Assembly: GCF_005116465.1 (NCBI RefSeq) | Contig: NZ_SWBM01000001.1 | Location: 124,001-188,000, forward strand | Length of the DNA: 64,000 nucleotides | Source: Robertmurraya kyonggiensis | GTDB lineage: Bacteria > Bacillota > Bacilli > Bacillales > Cytobacillaceae | Direction of reading: 5' to 3' | Notes under the pieces: model-generated | Database searches by the model: none | What the model saw: only the letters and a program-made list of their open reading frames with translations | What the model was told of the DNA's origin: nothing | Position numbers and translations under genes: made by a program | Shown here: positions 33,838-42,281 of the stretch, piece by piece | Position numbering within the stretch: the first letter of the stretch is position 1 | How the letters are laid out: the number at the start of each line of letters is the position of its first letter

Positions 33838-35205
33838 GTGGAACACTCCTATTTAATAAAACCGATGTTAGCAAGTCACTATCCAACTGCTGTATACGGA
33901 AAAGGTATCTATATTTATGATGAAGACGGAAAAGCCTATCTTGATGGTTCTTCAGGGGCTGTGACAGCGAGCATTGGTCATGCTGTACCTGAAATCATTA
34001 AAGCAATGACCAAGCAGGCCGAAAAGATATCCTTTGTCTATCGTTCCCAATTTACAACAAATGAAGCGGAGCAATTGGCTCGAACGTTGAGCGAAATTGA
34101 CTTTATTAAGGATGGTCATTACAGTTCTTTCTTCGTTAATAGCGGTTCTGAAGCGACAGAAACGGCGATGAAAATTGCGATTCAGCATTGGCAGGAGCAG
34201 GGCAGACCAACGAAAAATAAAGTAATCTCCAGATGGACTAGTTACCATGGCATTACGATGGGAGCTCTATCCTTATCAGGCCATTCAGAAAGAAGACACC
34301 GTTTTGTTTCCCTATTAGATGACCTTCCAACCATTCCAGCACCTTATTGCTACCGATGTCCATTTAATCAAACCTATCCAAGCTGTCAACTCAAATGTGC
34401 TTCTGATCTAGAAGCTGCGATTCATCGAATCGGTGCCGAGCATATTGCAGCTTTTATTGCTGAACCAATTATTGGGGCAGCTGGAGCAGTGATCGTTCCA
34501 CCGGACGGGTATTATGAGCGAATCAAAGAAATATGTGACGAGAACGAAATCCTTTTTATAGCTGATGAAGTCATGACTGGCATCGGAAGGACTGGAAAGA
34601 CCCTTGCTATGGAGCATTGGAATGTCATCCCGGATATTATTGCCCTTGGGAAAGGTATGAGTGCAGGCTATACACCGATTGCGGCTACTCTTGCAAGTGA
34701 GAAGGTACTGGATCCGATTCTACAAGGCTCCAAGATTGTCATGAGTGGGCACACATATAGTGCTAATCCTCAGTCTGCAGCGGTTTCCCTCGCTGTTCTA
34801 GAGTATATTGAAAAGCATAATTTAATAAATGAAGCAGAAGAAAAAGGAGCTTATTTACTTGCTGAACTGCAAAAATTGGCTGAGCATTTTTCGATGATTG
34901 GCGACGTTCGTGGAAAGGGTTTAATGGTTGGGGTTGAGTTTGTTTCTGATTCTTTGAGTAAAACTCCTTTTCCGAAAAAACTTGATATAACTAATTCGAT
35001 TGTATTGGCGGCAAGAGATAAAGGGTTATTAATCTACCCTGCTTCGGCTGGGATCGAAGGGGGAGAAGGAGATGCCGTCATCATTGCTCCTCCATTAACG
35101 ATTAAGAAAGAAGAGATCGATCAGTTAGTCGAGCTTTTTAAAAAAACGATAACAGATATTCAAAAAAGTAAGGAGGTCCATCATGACGAAGGTAGCCTCA
35201 CTTGA
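33838..35205 (+). CDS. class III aminotransferase (YodT-like)
   Basis: A 455-residue PLP enzyme of the omega-amino-acid/beta-alanine transaminase type: NSGSEATETAMK (about residue 100), SYHGITMGALS, FIADEVMTGIGRTGK, and the Schiff-base Lys in ALGKGMSAGY at about residue 272. A Cys-rich loop YCYRCPFNQTYPSCQLKC is a feature of this subgroup. The GTG start is a few bases after GGGGGGAG. It is first in a tightly packed operon with a CoA-transferase pair and an M20 deacylase, the same set as yodT-yodS-yodR-yodQ in the B. subtilis kamA cluster, where an amino group is removed from a beta-amino acid. Confidence 0.88.
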   Translation: MEHSYLIKPMLASHYPTAVYGKGIYIYDEDGKAYLDGSSGAVTASIGHAVPEIIKAMTKQAEKISFVYRSQFTTNEAEQLARTLSEIDFIKDGHYSSFFVNSGSEATETAMKIAIQHWQEQGRPTKNKVISRWTSYHGITMGALSLSGHSERRHRFVSLLDDLPTIPAPYCYRCPFNQTYPSCQLKCASDLEAAIHRIGAEHIAAFIAEPIIGAAGAVIVPPDGYYERIKEICDENEILFIADEVMTGIGRTGKTLAMEHWNVIPDIIALGKGMSAGYTPIAATLASEKVLDPILQGSKIVMSGHTYSANPQSAAVSLAVLEYIEKHNLINEAEEKGAYLLAELQKLAEHFSMIGDVRGKGLMVGVEFVSDSLSKTPFPKKLDITNSIVLAARDKGLLIYPASAGIEGGEGDAVIIAPPLTIKKEEIDQLVELFKKTITDIQKSKEVHHDEGSLT

Positions 35206-35860
35206 AAAAGCTCTCTCTTTTATTACAGATGAATGTGTCTTAATGTACGGCGGTTTTGGCGGTGTTGGAAATCCACCGACAATAATAAACGGAATTCTGG
35301 AAAAAGGCGTGAAGGACCTAATTTTAATTGGAAATGACGCAGGATTTCCGGAAATCGGTATCGGAAAAATTGTCAGTCGAGAGCGAGCGAAGAAGCTTAT
35401 TACGACCCATATTGGTTCTAATCCGATTGCAGGAAAGCTAATGGTTGAAGGAAAGCTGGAGGTAGAATTCTGTCCGCAAGGGATTTTAGCTGAAAGAATT
35501 CGAGCTGGTGGTGCGGGACTTGGAGGCATTCTTTCCGATATCGGGATTGGGAGCGTGATTGAAAAAGGAAAGCAGAAGGTGTTGGTAGGTGGAAGAGAGT
35601 TCTTGATTGAAACGCCTCTCCAAGCAGATGTAGCCATTGTTCATGCTAAGAAAGCAGACACCTATGGAAATCTCATTTATGACAAAAGTGCCCGAAATAC
35701 GAATCCTATTGTAGCGACAGCAGGAAAAATCACAATTGCTGAAGCGGAAGAAATTGTAGAGGTTGGAGAACTCGACCCAGAGTCAATCATCACTCCTGGA
35801 ATTTATGTCGATTTCATTGTTCAAAGTAAGGGGGTGGACTGGAAATGGGCATGGGAGTAG
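35183..35860 (+). CDS. CoA-transferase subunit A (3-oxoacid type, YodS-like)
   Basis: The 225 residues form the alpha subunit of a class I CoA transferase: MYGGFGGVGNPPTIINGILE (CoA-binding GGFG), FCPQGILAERIRAGGAGLGG and the C-terminal ADTYGNLIYDKSARN. It overlaps the aminotransferase by 23 nt and follows GGAGG. With subunit B it would move CoA between an acyl-CoA donor and a keto acid made by the transaminase. Confidence 0.93.
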   Translation: MTKVASLEKALSFITDECVLMYGGFGGVGNPPTIINGILEKGVKDLILIGNDAGFPEIGIGKIVSRERAKKLITTHIGSNPIAGKLMVEGKLEVEFCPQGILAERIRAGGAGLGGILSDIGIGSVIEKGKQKVLVGGREFLIETPLQADVAIVHAKKADTYGNLIYDKSARNTNPIVATAGKITIAEAEEIVEVGELDPESIITPGIYVDFIVQSKGVDWKWAWE

Positions 35861-36507
35861 ATATACGCAATCACATTGCGAGACGGGCTGCGAAAGAAAT
35901 CAAAGATGGCATGATTGTGAATTTAGGTATTGGTATTCCTTCTCTCGTTTCTAATTATCTTACTCCAGATATACGCGTCATGTTTCACTCTGAAAATGGA
36001 ATTCTTGGCATGGGAGAGTCACCTGAAAAAGGGGAAGAGGATGCAATGCTTTGTAATGCAGGAGGATTTCCAGTCACGATTCTTCCGGGTGCCTCTTATT
36101 TTGACAGTTCCACAGCCTTTGGCATGATTCGTGGTGGTCACCTAGATATTACGATTCTTGGAGGTCTTGAGGTGAGTGAAAAAGGCGATTTGGCCAATTG
36201 GGTTATCCCAGGCAAACGAGTACCTGGCATTGGCGGTGGGATGGAGCTTGCGGAAAAAGCGAAAAAGGTCATTGTGCTAATGAGTCATGTCAATAAAAAT
36301 GGAGAACCGAAAATTTTAAAGGAATGTACTTTACCTCTAACTGCGAAAAACTGTGTTGATTTGATTATTACGGACATGGCGGTGATGGAGGTAACGGAAA
36401 GTGGCCTTATCTTAAAAGAAGTGATGGAGCCTTACACAGTGGAAGATGTGGTCAAAAGTACCGGTGCTCCATTAACCATTCGAATGGAGGGGAACGAATT
36501 TGACTGA
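35845..36507 (+). CDS. CoA-transferase subunit B (YodR-like)
   Basis: The 220-residue beta subunit carries the catalytic Glu in HSENGILGMG (about residue 50) and the GGGMELA and MEVTESGL segments of the SCOT/AtoA family. It overlaps subunit A by 16 nt and the next gene by 8 nt, so the complex is coupled at translation. ATG 35845 follows GGGGGTGG; ATG 35851 is possible. Confidence 0.93.
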   Translation: MGMGVDIRNHIARRAAKEIKDGMIVNLGIGIPSLVSNYLTPDIRVMFHSENGILGMGESPEKGEEDAMLCNAGGFPVTILPGASYFDSSTAFGMIRGGHLDITILGGLEVSEKGDLANWVIPGKRVPGIGGGMELAEKAKKVIVLMSHVNKNGEPKILKECTLPLTAKNCVDLIITDMAVMEVTESGLILKEVMEPYTVEDVVKSTGAPLTIRMEGNEFD

Positions 36508-37765
36508 TCTTAAGGAGCAAATCAACCAATGGCTCGCAGACAATCGGAAAAGAGGAATTCAGCTCTTACAGTCGTTTGTCCAGGCGAGGAGCATTCAAGG
36601 ATTAGAAAAAGATGTCCAAGAACTTGTAATTGCTGAGCTTGAACGTATGGGACTTGAAGTGGATGTGTGGGAACCAGACGGCAAGGAGTTGGCTCAGAGT
36701 CCATATTTTGCTTCTTCTAGAAGTGAGTTCACAGGAAGTCCGAATGTGGTCGGTGTTTTAAAAGGAAGTGGGGAAGGCCGTTCGATCATCCTCAATGGTC
36801 ATATCGATGTTGTCCCAGAGGGAGATATGAATAAATGGGAAGACGACCCATATAGCGGCAAAATCATCAACGGGAAACTGTATGGTCGTGGAACAACGGA
36901 TATGAAAGGTGGCAATGTTTCATTGCTTTTAGCCATCCAAGCCATTCAAGCACTAGGAGTCCGATTAAAAGGGGACATCATTTTTCAAAGTGTGATAGAA
37001 GAAGAAAGCGGCGGAGCAGGCACATTGGCGACCATTTTGAGAGGATACAAGGCAGATGCAGCACTTATTCCTGAACCGACGAATATGAAAATTTTTCCGA
37101 AGCAGCAGGGCTCGATGTGGTTCAGAATTCATGTGAAGGGACAATCGGCTCACGGAGGAACTCGCTATGAAGGTGTGAGTGCGATTGAAAAAAGCATGAC
37201 TGTGGTTGAGCATATTTTGCAATTGGAAAAAGTTCGGAATGAACGAGTGACTGATCCGCTGTATGAAAGGATTCCGATTCCTTTTCCTATCAATATGGGC
37301 AAAATCTCGGGAGGAGACTGGCCATCCTCGGTTGCCGATTTAGTTCAAATCGAGGGCCGTATGGGCGTTTCGACGGAGGAGACAATGGATGAAGCCAAAG
37401 AGGAGATGGAAAAATGGATAGATCGGTTAAAAGAAATAGATCCTTGGTTTGAAACGCATCCTCCGAAATTAGAGTGGTTTGGGGCGAGATGGCTACCAGG
37501 TGCAATTGATATCGAACATGAGCTTATGCAAACGCTTAGTTCAAATTACAAAGAGGTTTTAAAAGAGGAACCGATAATTGAAGCTTCGCCTTGGGGAACA
37601 GATGGTGGACTATTAACGAATGCTGGGAATACACCTTCTGTCGTCTTTGGTCCTGGAGTGACAGAAATGGCCCATTTTTCAAATGAATATATTGAGCTTG
37701 ATAAAATGTTTGTCGTAGCGGAGATAATTGCACTTACTTTACTAGAATGGTGTGAAATAGAATAG
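36500..37765 (+). CDS. M20 family metallopeptidase/deacylase (YodQ-like)
   Basis: A 421-residue ArgE/DapE-type enzyme: HIDVVPEG (first Zn ligands), LYGRGTTDMKGG (bridging Asp), the catalytic EEESGG, and HGGTRYEGVSAIEK in the lid domain. In the kamA cluster YodQ is thought to remove an acetyl group from an N-acetylated beta-lysine intermediate; here the acetyltransferase (YodP) and lysine aminomutase (KamA) are absent, so the substrate may differ. TTG start after GGAGGGG, overlapping subunit B by 8 nt. Confidence 0.88.
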   Translation: MTDLKEQINQWLADNRKRGIQLLQSFVQARSIQGLEKDVQELVIAELERMGLEVDVWEPDGKELAQSPYFASSRSEFTGSPNVVGVLKGSGEGRSIILNGHIDVVPEGDMNKWEDDPYSGKIINGKLYGRGTTDMKGGNVSLLLAIQAIQALGVRLKGDIIFQSVIEEESGGAGTLATILRGYKADAALIPEPTNMKIFPKQQGSMWFRIHVKGQSAHGGTRYEGVSAIEKSMTVVEHILQLEKVRNERVTDPLYERIPIPFPINMGKISGGDWPSSVADLVQIEGRMGVSTEETMDEAKEEMEKWIDRLKEIDPWFETHPPKLEWFGARWLPGAIDIEHELMQTLSSNYKEVLKEEPIIEASPWGTDGGLLTNAGNTPSVVFGPGVTEMAHFSNEYIELDKMFVVAEIIALTLLEWCEIE

Positions 37766-37776
37766 GAGGTTCCTAG

Positions 37777-39120
37777 ATGACAATAAAACAGAAGTCCATC
37801 GATTTAAAAACGGCAATTCCCGGTCCAAAATCGGTAGAGCTATTGAAGAGAAGAGAGGAACATGTTCCACGCGGTCCGTTTAACACGGTTCCCTCCTTTA
37901 TTGAAAAAGCAGAAGGAGCACTCGTGACTGATGTAGATGGAAATACATTGCTTGATTTTGCGGGTGCGATCGGATCGTTAAATGCTGGTCATTGTCCGCC
38001 TAATGTTGTAGCAGCACTAAGGGAGCAAATCGATAAATACTTGCATCCGTCTTTCCATGTGTTGATGTATGAGCCTTATATTAAACTAGCAGAAAAATTA
38101 AATGAGATTACTCCTGGCACCCATAAAAAGAAAACATTTTTCCTAAGTAGTGGGGCAGAGGCGGTTGAAAATGCGATTAAAATTGCACGTAAATATACAG
38201 GAAGAAAAGCGATTATATCGTTTGAGCGAGGATTTCATGGTAGAACGTATATGGCCATGTCGTTAACGAGCAAAGTCAAACCTTATAAATATGGGTTTGG
38301 ACCATTTGCGCCAGACACTTACAAAATGCCGTATCCATATTATTATCGGACACCTGATGGAATGACGTGCGAAGAGGTCGACGAACAAATCATAAAGGAG
38401 TTCCAAACATTTTTCCTAAGTGAGGTACCGGCAGAGGAAGTGGCGGCAGTTATAATGGAGCCTGTACAAGGTGAGGGAGGATTTGTGATTCCTTCGAAAA
38501 CCTTTGTCCAAAAGGTAAAAAGGATTTGTGAGGAAAATGGCATTCTTTTTATTGCTGACGAAGTCCAAACAGGCTTCGGGCGAACTGGAAAAATGTTTGC
38601 GATGGAGCATTTTGATGTAGTGCCCGATTTGATGACGATGTCAAAGTCGATTGCGGCAGGTCTCCCGATTAGCGCTGTAACAGGAAGAGCTGAAATTATG
38701 GACGCACCAAATGTCGGTGAGATTGGTGGAACGTATGGTGGAAGTCCTCTTGGATGTGTGGCTGCGTTAGAGGTCATAAAAATAATGGAAGAACAAAAAC
38801 TACCAGAGCGAGCCAATCATATCGGAGAAACTATTGTTGAATTTTTTAGGGAGTTACAAGAAAGAGTTCCTTTTATTGGTGAGGTCCGGACATTAGGAGC
38901 GATGACTTCAATCGAAATAGTGAAGACGAAGTCAGGGAAAGAACCAGATAAAGAGGTAACAGGAAAAATTTTAGCGGAGTGTCATAAGCGAGGATTAGTT
39001 TTAATGAGTGCTGGCTTGTATGGGAATATCATTCGAATATTAAGCCCGCTAGTGATTACGGATGAACAGTTGCATGAAGGCTTATCTGTATTAAACGAAG
39101 TAATGCTTGAACAAATTTAA
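37777..39120 (+). CDS. class III aminotransferase, GabT-like
   Basis: A 447-residue PLP transaminase resembling 4-aminobutyrate aminotransferases: FLSSGAEAVENAIKIARKYTGR, FHGRTYMAMSLTSK, EPVQGEGGF, FIADEVQTGFGRTGK, and the PLP Lys in MTMSKSIAAGLP at about residue 290. AGGAGG precedes ATG 37777. It closes the operon and ends in a terminator. Two different class III transaminases in one operon suggest two deamination steps on a diamine-like or di-amino acid substrate. The exact substrate is inference. Confidence 0.9.
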   Translation: MTIKQKSIDLKTAIPGPKSVELLKRREEHVPRGPFNTVPSFIEKAEGALVTDVDGNTLLDFAGAIGSLNAGHCPPNVVAALREQIDKYLHPSFHVLMYEPYIKLAEKLNEITPGTHKKKTFFLSSGAEAVENAIKIARKYTGRKAIISFERGFHGRTYMAMSLTSKVKPYKYGFGPFAPDTYKMPYPYYYRTPDGMTCEEVDEQIIKEFQTFFLSEVPAEEVAAVIMEPVQGEGGFVIPSKTFVQKVKRICEENGILFIADEVQTGFGRTGKMFAMEHFDVVPDLMTMSKSIAAGLPISAVTGRAEIMDAPNVGEIGGTYGGSPLGCVAALEVIKIMEEQKLPERANHIGETIVEFFRELQERVPFIGEVRTLGAMTSIEIVKTKSGKEPDKEVTGKILAECHKRGLVLMSAGLYGNIIRILSPLVITDEQLHEGLSVLNEVMLEQI

Positions 39121-39146
39121 GGGACTGATTTTTTCAGTCCCTTTCA
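39119..39146 (+). terminator. intrinsic terminator of catabolic operon
   Basis: AAGGGACTG (39119-39127) pairs with CAGTCCCTT (39135-39143) around TATTTTTT-like loop bases. The stem begins in the last bases of the GabT-like stop codon and overlaps the 3' end of the minus-strand small gene. Confidence 0.8.
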
Positions 39147-39286
39147 TACCGTCTCCCAGCATTAAAACCAATGATGAGTCCGATTATGAGCGGGAACAGT
39201 GAATCGGTCCCAAAGTCCTTAAAAATCAAACCTAAAACGAGCCATGCTCCTACAGCACCTAAAATACCCTGTAACAAGGGATGCAT
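39134..39286 (-). CDS. small membrane protein, 50 residues
   Basis: This frame has two hydrophobic segments (LLQGILGAVGAWLVLGLIF and LFPLIIGLIIGFNAG) and a basic end, GRRYERD. ATG 39286 follows AGGAAG. An in-frame ATG at 39304 directly abuts the yhzD stop and has no SD. It is downstream of yhzD on the same strand, so the two are probably one operon. The family is not known to me. Confidence 0.65.
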   Translation of the reverse strand: MHPLLQGILGAVGAWLVLGLIFKDFGTDSLFPLIIGLIIGFNAGRRYERD

Positions 39287-39304
39287 TGAACCACTTCCTG
39301 TCAT

Positions 39305-39490
39305 TTACATGTGAAATAAGATCAATTTGCCGCTAGAAGATGTGCATCGATGTGTTTTGTTCAAAGCTCCTTTTTCCTCAAGTAGCTTTTCGCCAATTTC
39401 TTTTGCTTGATTGTCGTCTGTCGCTTCGAAAGTCTCGTCGATTACTTTTTCCCCATTCAGTTCGAAAACAGTCAGTTTATATGTTTTCAT
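39305..39490 (-). CDS. yhzD: YhzD-like protein
   Basis: The 61 residues match my recollection of YhzD (61 residues): MKTYKLTVFELNGEKVIDETFEA, an E-K-L helix, and the conserved end HRCTSSSGKLILFH. ATG 39490 follows AAGGGGA by 10 nt; an in-frame TTG at 39496 is too near. It is divergent from yhaQ across a palindrome-containing spacer. Function unknown. Confidence 0.8.
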   Translation of the reverse strand: MKTYKLTVFELNGEKVIDETFEATDDNQAKEIGEKLLEEKGALNKTHRCTSSSGKLILFHM

Positions 39491-39540
39491 TCGCAAAAAA
39501 TCCCCTTTTGTTCGTAAAATTCAGATTCTTATATTACTAT

Positions 39541-39569
39541 TTTTGCATAATTATCTAAATTATGCAAAA
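39541..39569. promoter_or_regulatory. 29-bp operator-like palindrome between yhzD and yhaQ
   Basis: TTTTGCATAATT (39541-39552) and AATTATGCAAAA (39558-39569) are perfect 12-bp arms around ATCTA. It lies about 50 bp upstream of yhzD and 70 bp upstream of yhaQ, and so could control both. Confidence 0.6.
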
Positions 39570-39639
39570 TAATAATAGAGAAAAATGAACCCTTTTTGTG
39601 TTCTTGTTCGTATAGAATGATGGAAGAGGAGGAATGAAT

Positions 39640-40539
39640 GTGGTTCTAAAGATAGAGAATGTTTCGAAGCGTTTTGGAAGTTTTACTGCGGTAAATGATT
39701 TGTCGATAACCATTCCTGAAAAAGAAATGTTTGGTTTTCTAGGAGCAAATGGTGCTGGAAAAACGACGACCTTCAGAATGATACTTGGATTATTAGATGC
39801 GAGTAAAGGTAAGATTACATGGGATGGAAAGCCGATAGATTACTCGACTAGTAGTGTGATTGGCTATCTGCCAGAGGAAAGAGGATTGTATCCAAAGCTG
39901 AAGGTAAGGGATCAGCTAGTCTATCTTGCGCGATTAAGAGGGATGAATAAGCAGGATGCTTTAGCGGAATTGAAGATTTGGTTAGAACGCTTTAAGGTTC
40001 CTGAATATCTCGATAAAAGGGTAGAAGAGCTTTCAAAAGGTAATCAGCAAAAGATTCAATTTATTGCAGCTGTTTTACATAAGCCAAAATTGTTAATTTT
40101 GGATGAGCCGTTTAGTGGATTGGATCCAGTCAATGTGGAGCTATTAAAATCCGCTGTTATAGAGCTAAAAGAGCAAGGAACGACGATTGTGTTTTCTAGC
40201 CACCGCATGGAGCACGTAGAGGAAATGTGTGAAAATTTATGTATCATGCATCATGGAAGTCCTGTTGTCCATGGTTCTTTAAAGGATATTAAACGATCCT
40301 TTGGTAAGAAAAATTTAGTCATTCATGCTGATTTTGATTTAAGTGGTTTTGACAACTATCCGGGTGTGACGAAGGTAAAGAGAACACCAGAGGGAGTTCA
40401 CCTACAAATCGAAGGAGAATATGTAGCTGAACGGATATTAAAAGATATTGTAGGAAAAGGTTTTATTCGCCGTTTTGTGTTAGAAGAGCCTTCCTTAAAT
40501 GATATCTTTATCGAGAAAGTAGGTGCTTCCTATGAATAA
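39640..40539 (+). CDS. yhaQ: YhaQ, ABC transporter ATPase (NatA-like)
   Basis: A 299-residue ATPase with FLGANGAGKTT (Walker A, about residues 38-46), LSKGNQQK (variant signature), LLILDEPFSGLDPVN (Walker B) and a C-terminal domain of about 80 residues typical of NatA-type exporters. GTG 39640 is 7 nt after GAGGAGG; ATG 39634 abuts the SD. yhaP overlaps its end by 8 nt. The pair resembles NatAB sodium exporters; B. subtilis YhaQP is of unknown substrate. Confidence 0.9.
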   Translation: MVLKIENVSKRFGSFTAVNDLSITIPEKEMFGFLGANGAGKTTTFRMILGLLDASKGKITWDGKPIDYSTSSVIGYLPEERGLYPKLKVRDQLVYLARLRGMNKQDALAELKIWLERFKVPEYLDKRVEELSKGNQQKIQFIAAVLHKPKLLILDEPFSGLDPVNVELLKSAVIELKEQGTTIVFSSHRMEHVEEMCENLCIMHHGSPVVHGSLKDIKRSFGKKNLVIHADFDLSGFDNYPGVTKVKRTPEGVHLQIEGEYVAERILKDIVGKGFIRRFVLEEPSLNDIFIEKVGASYE

Positions 40540-41788
40540 CTTTTGGATTATCTTTTTTCATACGTATTTAAGTAAATTAAAGACAAAATCGTTTATTATT
40601 ACAACGATTATTACGGTTTTAATTGTAGTTGGACTAGCGAATATGACGAATATCATTAATTTTTTCGATAAGGGAGAAGGCAAGGATACAATTGCGGTTA
40701 TCGATGAAAGTAGTACGTTAGTTGAGCCACTTCAACAGCAATTAAAAGCAAGTAATTCAGAAATTGAATTAGAAGCGTATAAAGATGGTGAAGAAAAAGC
40801 AGAAAAAGCTGTCGAAGATGGAGATTATAAAGGTCTCTTAGTTTTGTCCCTTGATAGTGAGGGTCTGCCAGTTGCCACATATAAAGCGATGAGCATATCT
40901 GACTCTGCCTCTGTTACTGCTATACAAACAGGTTTACAGCAAATCAAAACTCAAATGGCTGCGGGGAAAATCAATTTAACATCAGAGCAACTTGCTAAGC
41001 TTTATGAGCCAGTGGAAATGGAACAAATTGCTTTAGAGGAAAATGCGAAAACGGCGGAAGAACTTAATCAGGCAAGAGGTCTTGTCTATGTGTTATTATT
41101 TGTGATTTATTTTGCCGTTATCTTGTATGCCAATATGATTGCGATGGAGGTTGCTACTGAAAAGTCTTCTCGTGTGATGGAAATTTTAATATCTAGTGTA
41201 TCTCCAATTAAGCAAATGTTTGCCAAGATTTTAGGTATTTGTTTATTAAGCTTAACCCAAATGGCTGTATTGTTAGGTGTAGGGTATATTTCAATTAAAA
41301 GAAATCTAGAATCAATGGAAGGTGGATTCTTTAGCGTCTTTGGTTTTGGTGATGTCCCTGTATCTACAATAATTTATGCAGTTGTCTTCTTTATATTAGG
41401 GTATTTCTTATACGCAACATTAGCAGCCTTTTTAGGGTCGCTTGTCAGTCGAATTGAAGATGTCCAACAGATGATTACGCCAATGACAATGATGGTCGTG
41501 GCTGGATTTATGATTGCGATGTTTGGTCTTTCACAGCCGGATACTCCATTTGTTACGGTTACGAGCTATATTCCATTTTTTACCCCAATGTTAATGTTTA
41601 TGCGTGTGGGAATGCTGACTTTACCAGCGTGGGAACCAATTCTAGGACTTGTCATTTTACTTGTCACGATTATCATATTAGCTGTATTTGGAGCAAGAGT
41701 TTACCGTGGCGGAGTTCTAATGTATGGAAAATCGAATTCCTTTAAGGATATTAAAAAGGCTCTTCAGTTAACTAAGTCTGAAAAATAA
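40532..41788 (+). CDS. yhaP: YhaP, ABC-2 type permease (NatB-like)
   Basis: The 418 residues match YhaP (about 419). One N-terminal helix, a large extracytoplasmic domain (about residues 45-180), then five to six helices with the ABC-2 motif MEVATEKSSRVMEILISSVSP. The start ATG 40532 overlaps the yhaQ stop by 8 nt. It forms the membrane part of the YhaQP exporter. Confidence 0.9.
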   Translation: MNNFWIIFFHTYLSKLKTKSFIITTIITVLIVVGLANMTNIINFFDKGEGKDTIAVIDESSTLVEPLQQQLKASNSEIELEAYKDGEEKAEKAVEDGDYKGLLVLSLDSEGLPVATYKAMSISDSASVTAIQTGLQQIKTQMAAGKINLTSEQLAKLYEPVEMEQIALEENAKTAEELNQARGLVYVLLFVIYFAVILYANMIAMEVATEKSSRVMEILISSVSPIKQMFAKILGICLLSLTQMAVLLGVGYISIKRNLESMEGGFFSVFGFGDVPVSTIIYAVVFFILGYFLYATLAAFLGSLVSRIEDVQQMITPMTMMVVAGFMIAMFGLSQPDTPFVTVTSYIPFFTPMLMFMRVGMLTLPAWEPILGLVILLVTIIILAVFGARVYRGGVLMYGKSNSFKDIKKALQLTKSEK

Positions 41789-41927
41789 TATAAAGAATTT
41801 ACTGGGAAAAAATAAGTTTTCTTGCCTTTTCCATTTGTATCTGTTATTCTTAGGTAGAATTATTTTTGTTCACAATTAAGGGAAGAATTATATATTTCGC
41901 CTGGAAGAGCAAGAATAGTAATACATT

Positions 41928-41952
41928 TGTGCGCTATACGCACATAGGAGGC
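41928..41952 (+). promoter_or_regulatory. hairpin next to ribosome site of cold-shock gene
   Basis: TGTGCG (41928-41933) pairs with CGCACA (41939-41944), followed directly by the AGGAGG ribosome site at 41947-41952. The gene has a leader of well over 100 nt. Cold-shock mRNAs are commonly regulated through structured leaders of this kind. Confidence 0.5.
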
Positions 41953-41959
41953 AACATAC

Positions 41960-42160
41960 ATGGAAAATGGTAAAGTAAAATGGTTTAACGCAGAAAAGGG
42001 CTTCGGATTTATCGAGCGCGAAGGCGGAGAAGATGTATTCGTTCATTTCTCAGCTATCCAAGGCGAAGGTTTCAAAACTCTTGAAGAAGGTCAAGCTGTA
42101 ACTTTTGACGTTGAGCAAGGTGCACGTGGACCTCAAGCTGCTAACGTTAACAAAGCTTAA
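41960..42160 (+). CDS. cold-shock protein (CspA/CspB family)
   Basis: A 66-residue single OB-fold RNA chaperone with RNP1 KGFGFIE and RNP2 VFVHFSAI, and the family ending GPQAANV. It binds single-stranded RNA to keep mRNA translatable in the cold. ATG follows AGGAGG by 7 nt. Insertion between yhaP and yhaO is not a position I remember for csp genes of B. subtilis, so no paralogue letter is assigned. Confidence 0.97.
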   Translation: MENGKVKWFNAEKGFGFIEREGGEDVFVHFSAIQGEGFKTLEEGQAVTFDVEQGARGPQAANVNKA

Positions 42161-42179
42161 TTAACGTTTGAACTTTCAG

Positions 42180-42208
42180 GCAGATCCTTTATAGGATCTG
42201 CTTTTTAT
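42180..42208 (+). terminator. intrinsic terminator of cold-shock gene
   Basis: GCAGATCC (42180-42187) pairs with GGATCTGC (42194-42201) around TTTATA, followed by TTTTTATTTT. Confidence 0.95.
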
Positions 42209-42281
42209 TTTGTCTATTTTTCTAGAACGTATATTCGCTTTTGTGGTAAAATGTAGGAAAAGCTAATGTGAGGAATCATAT

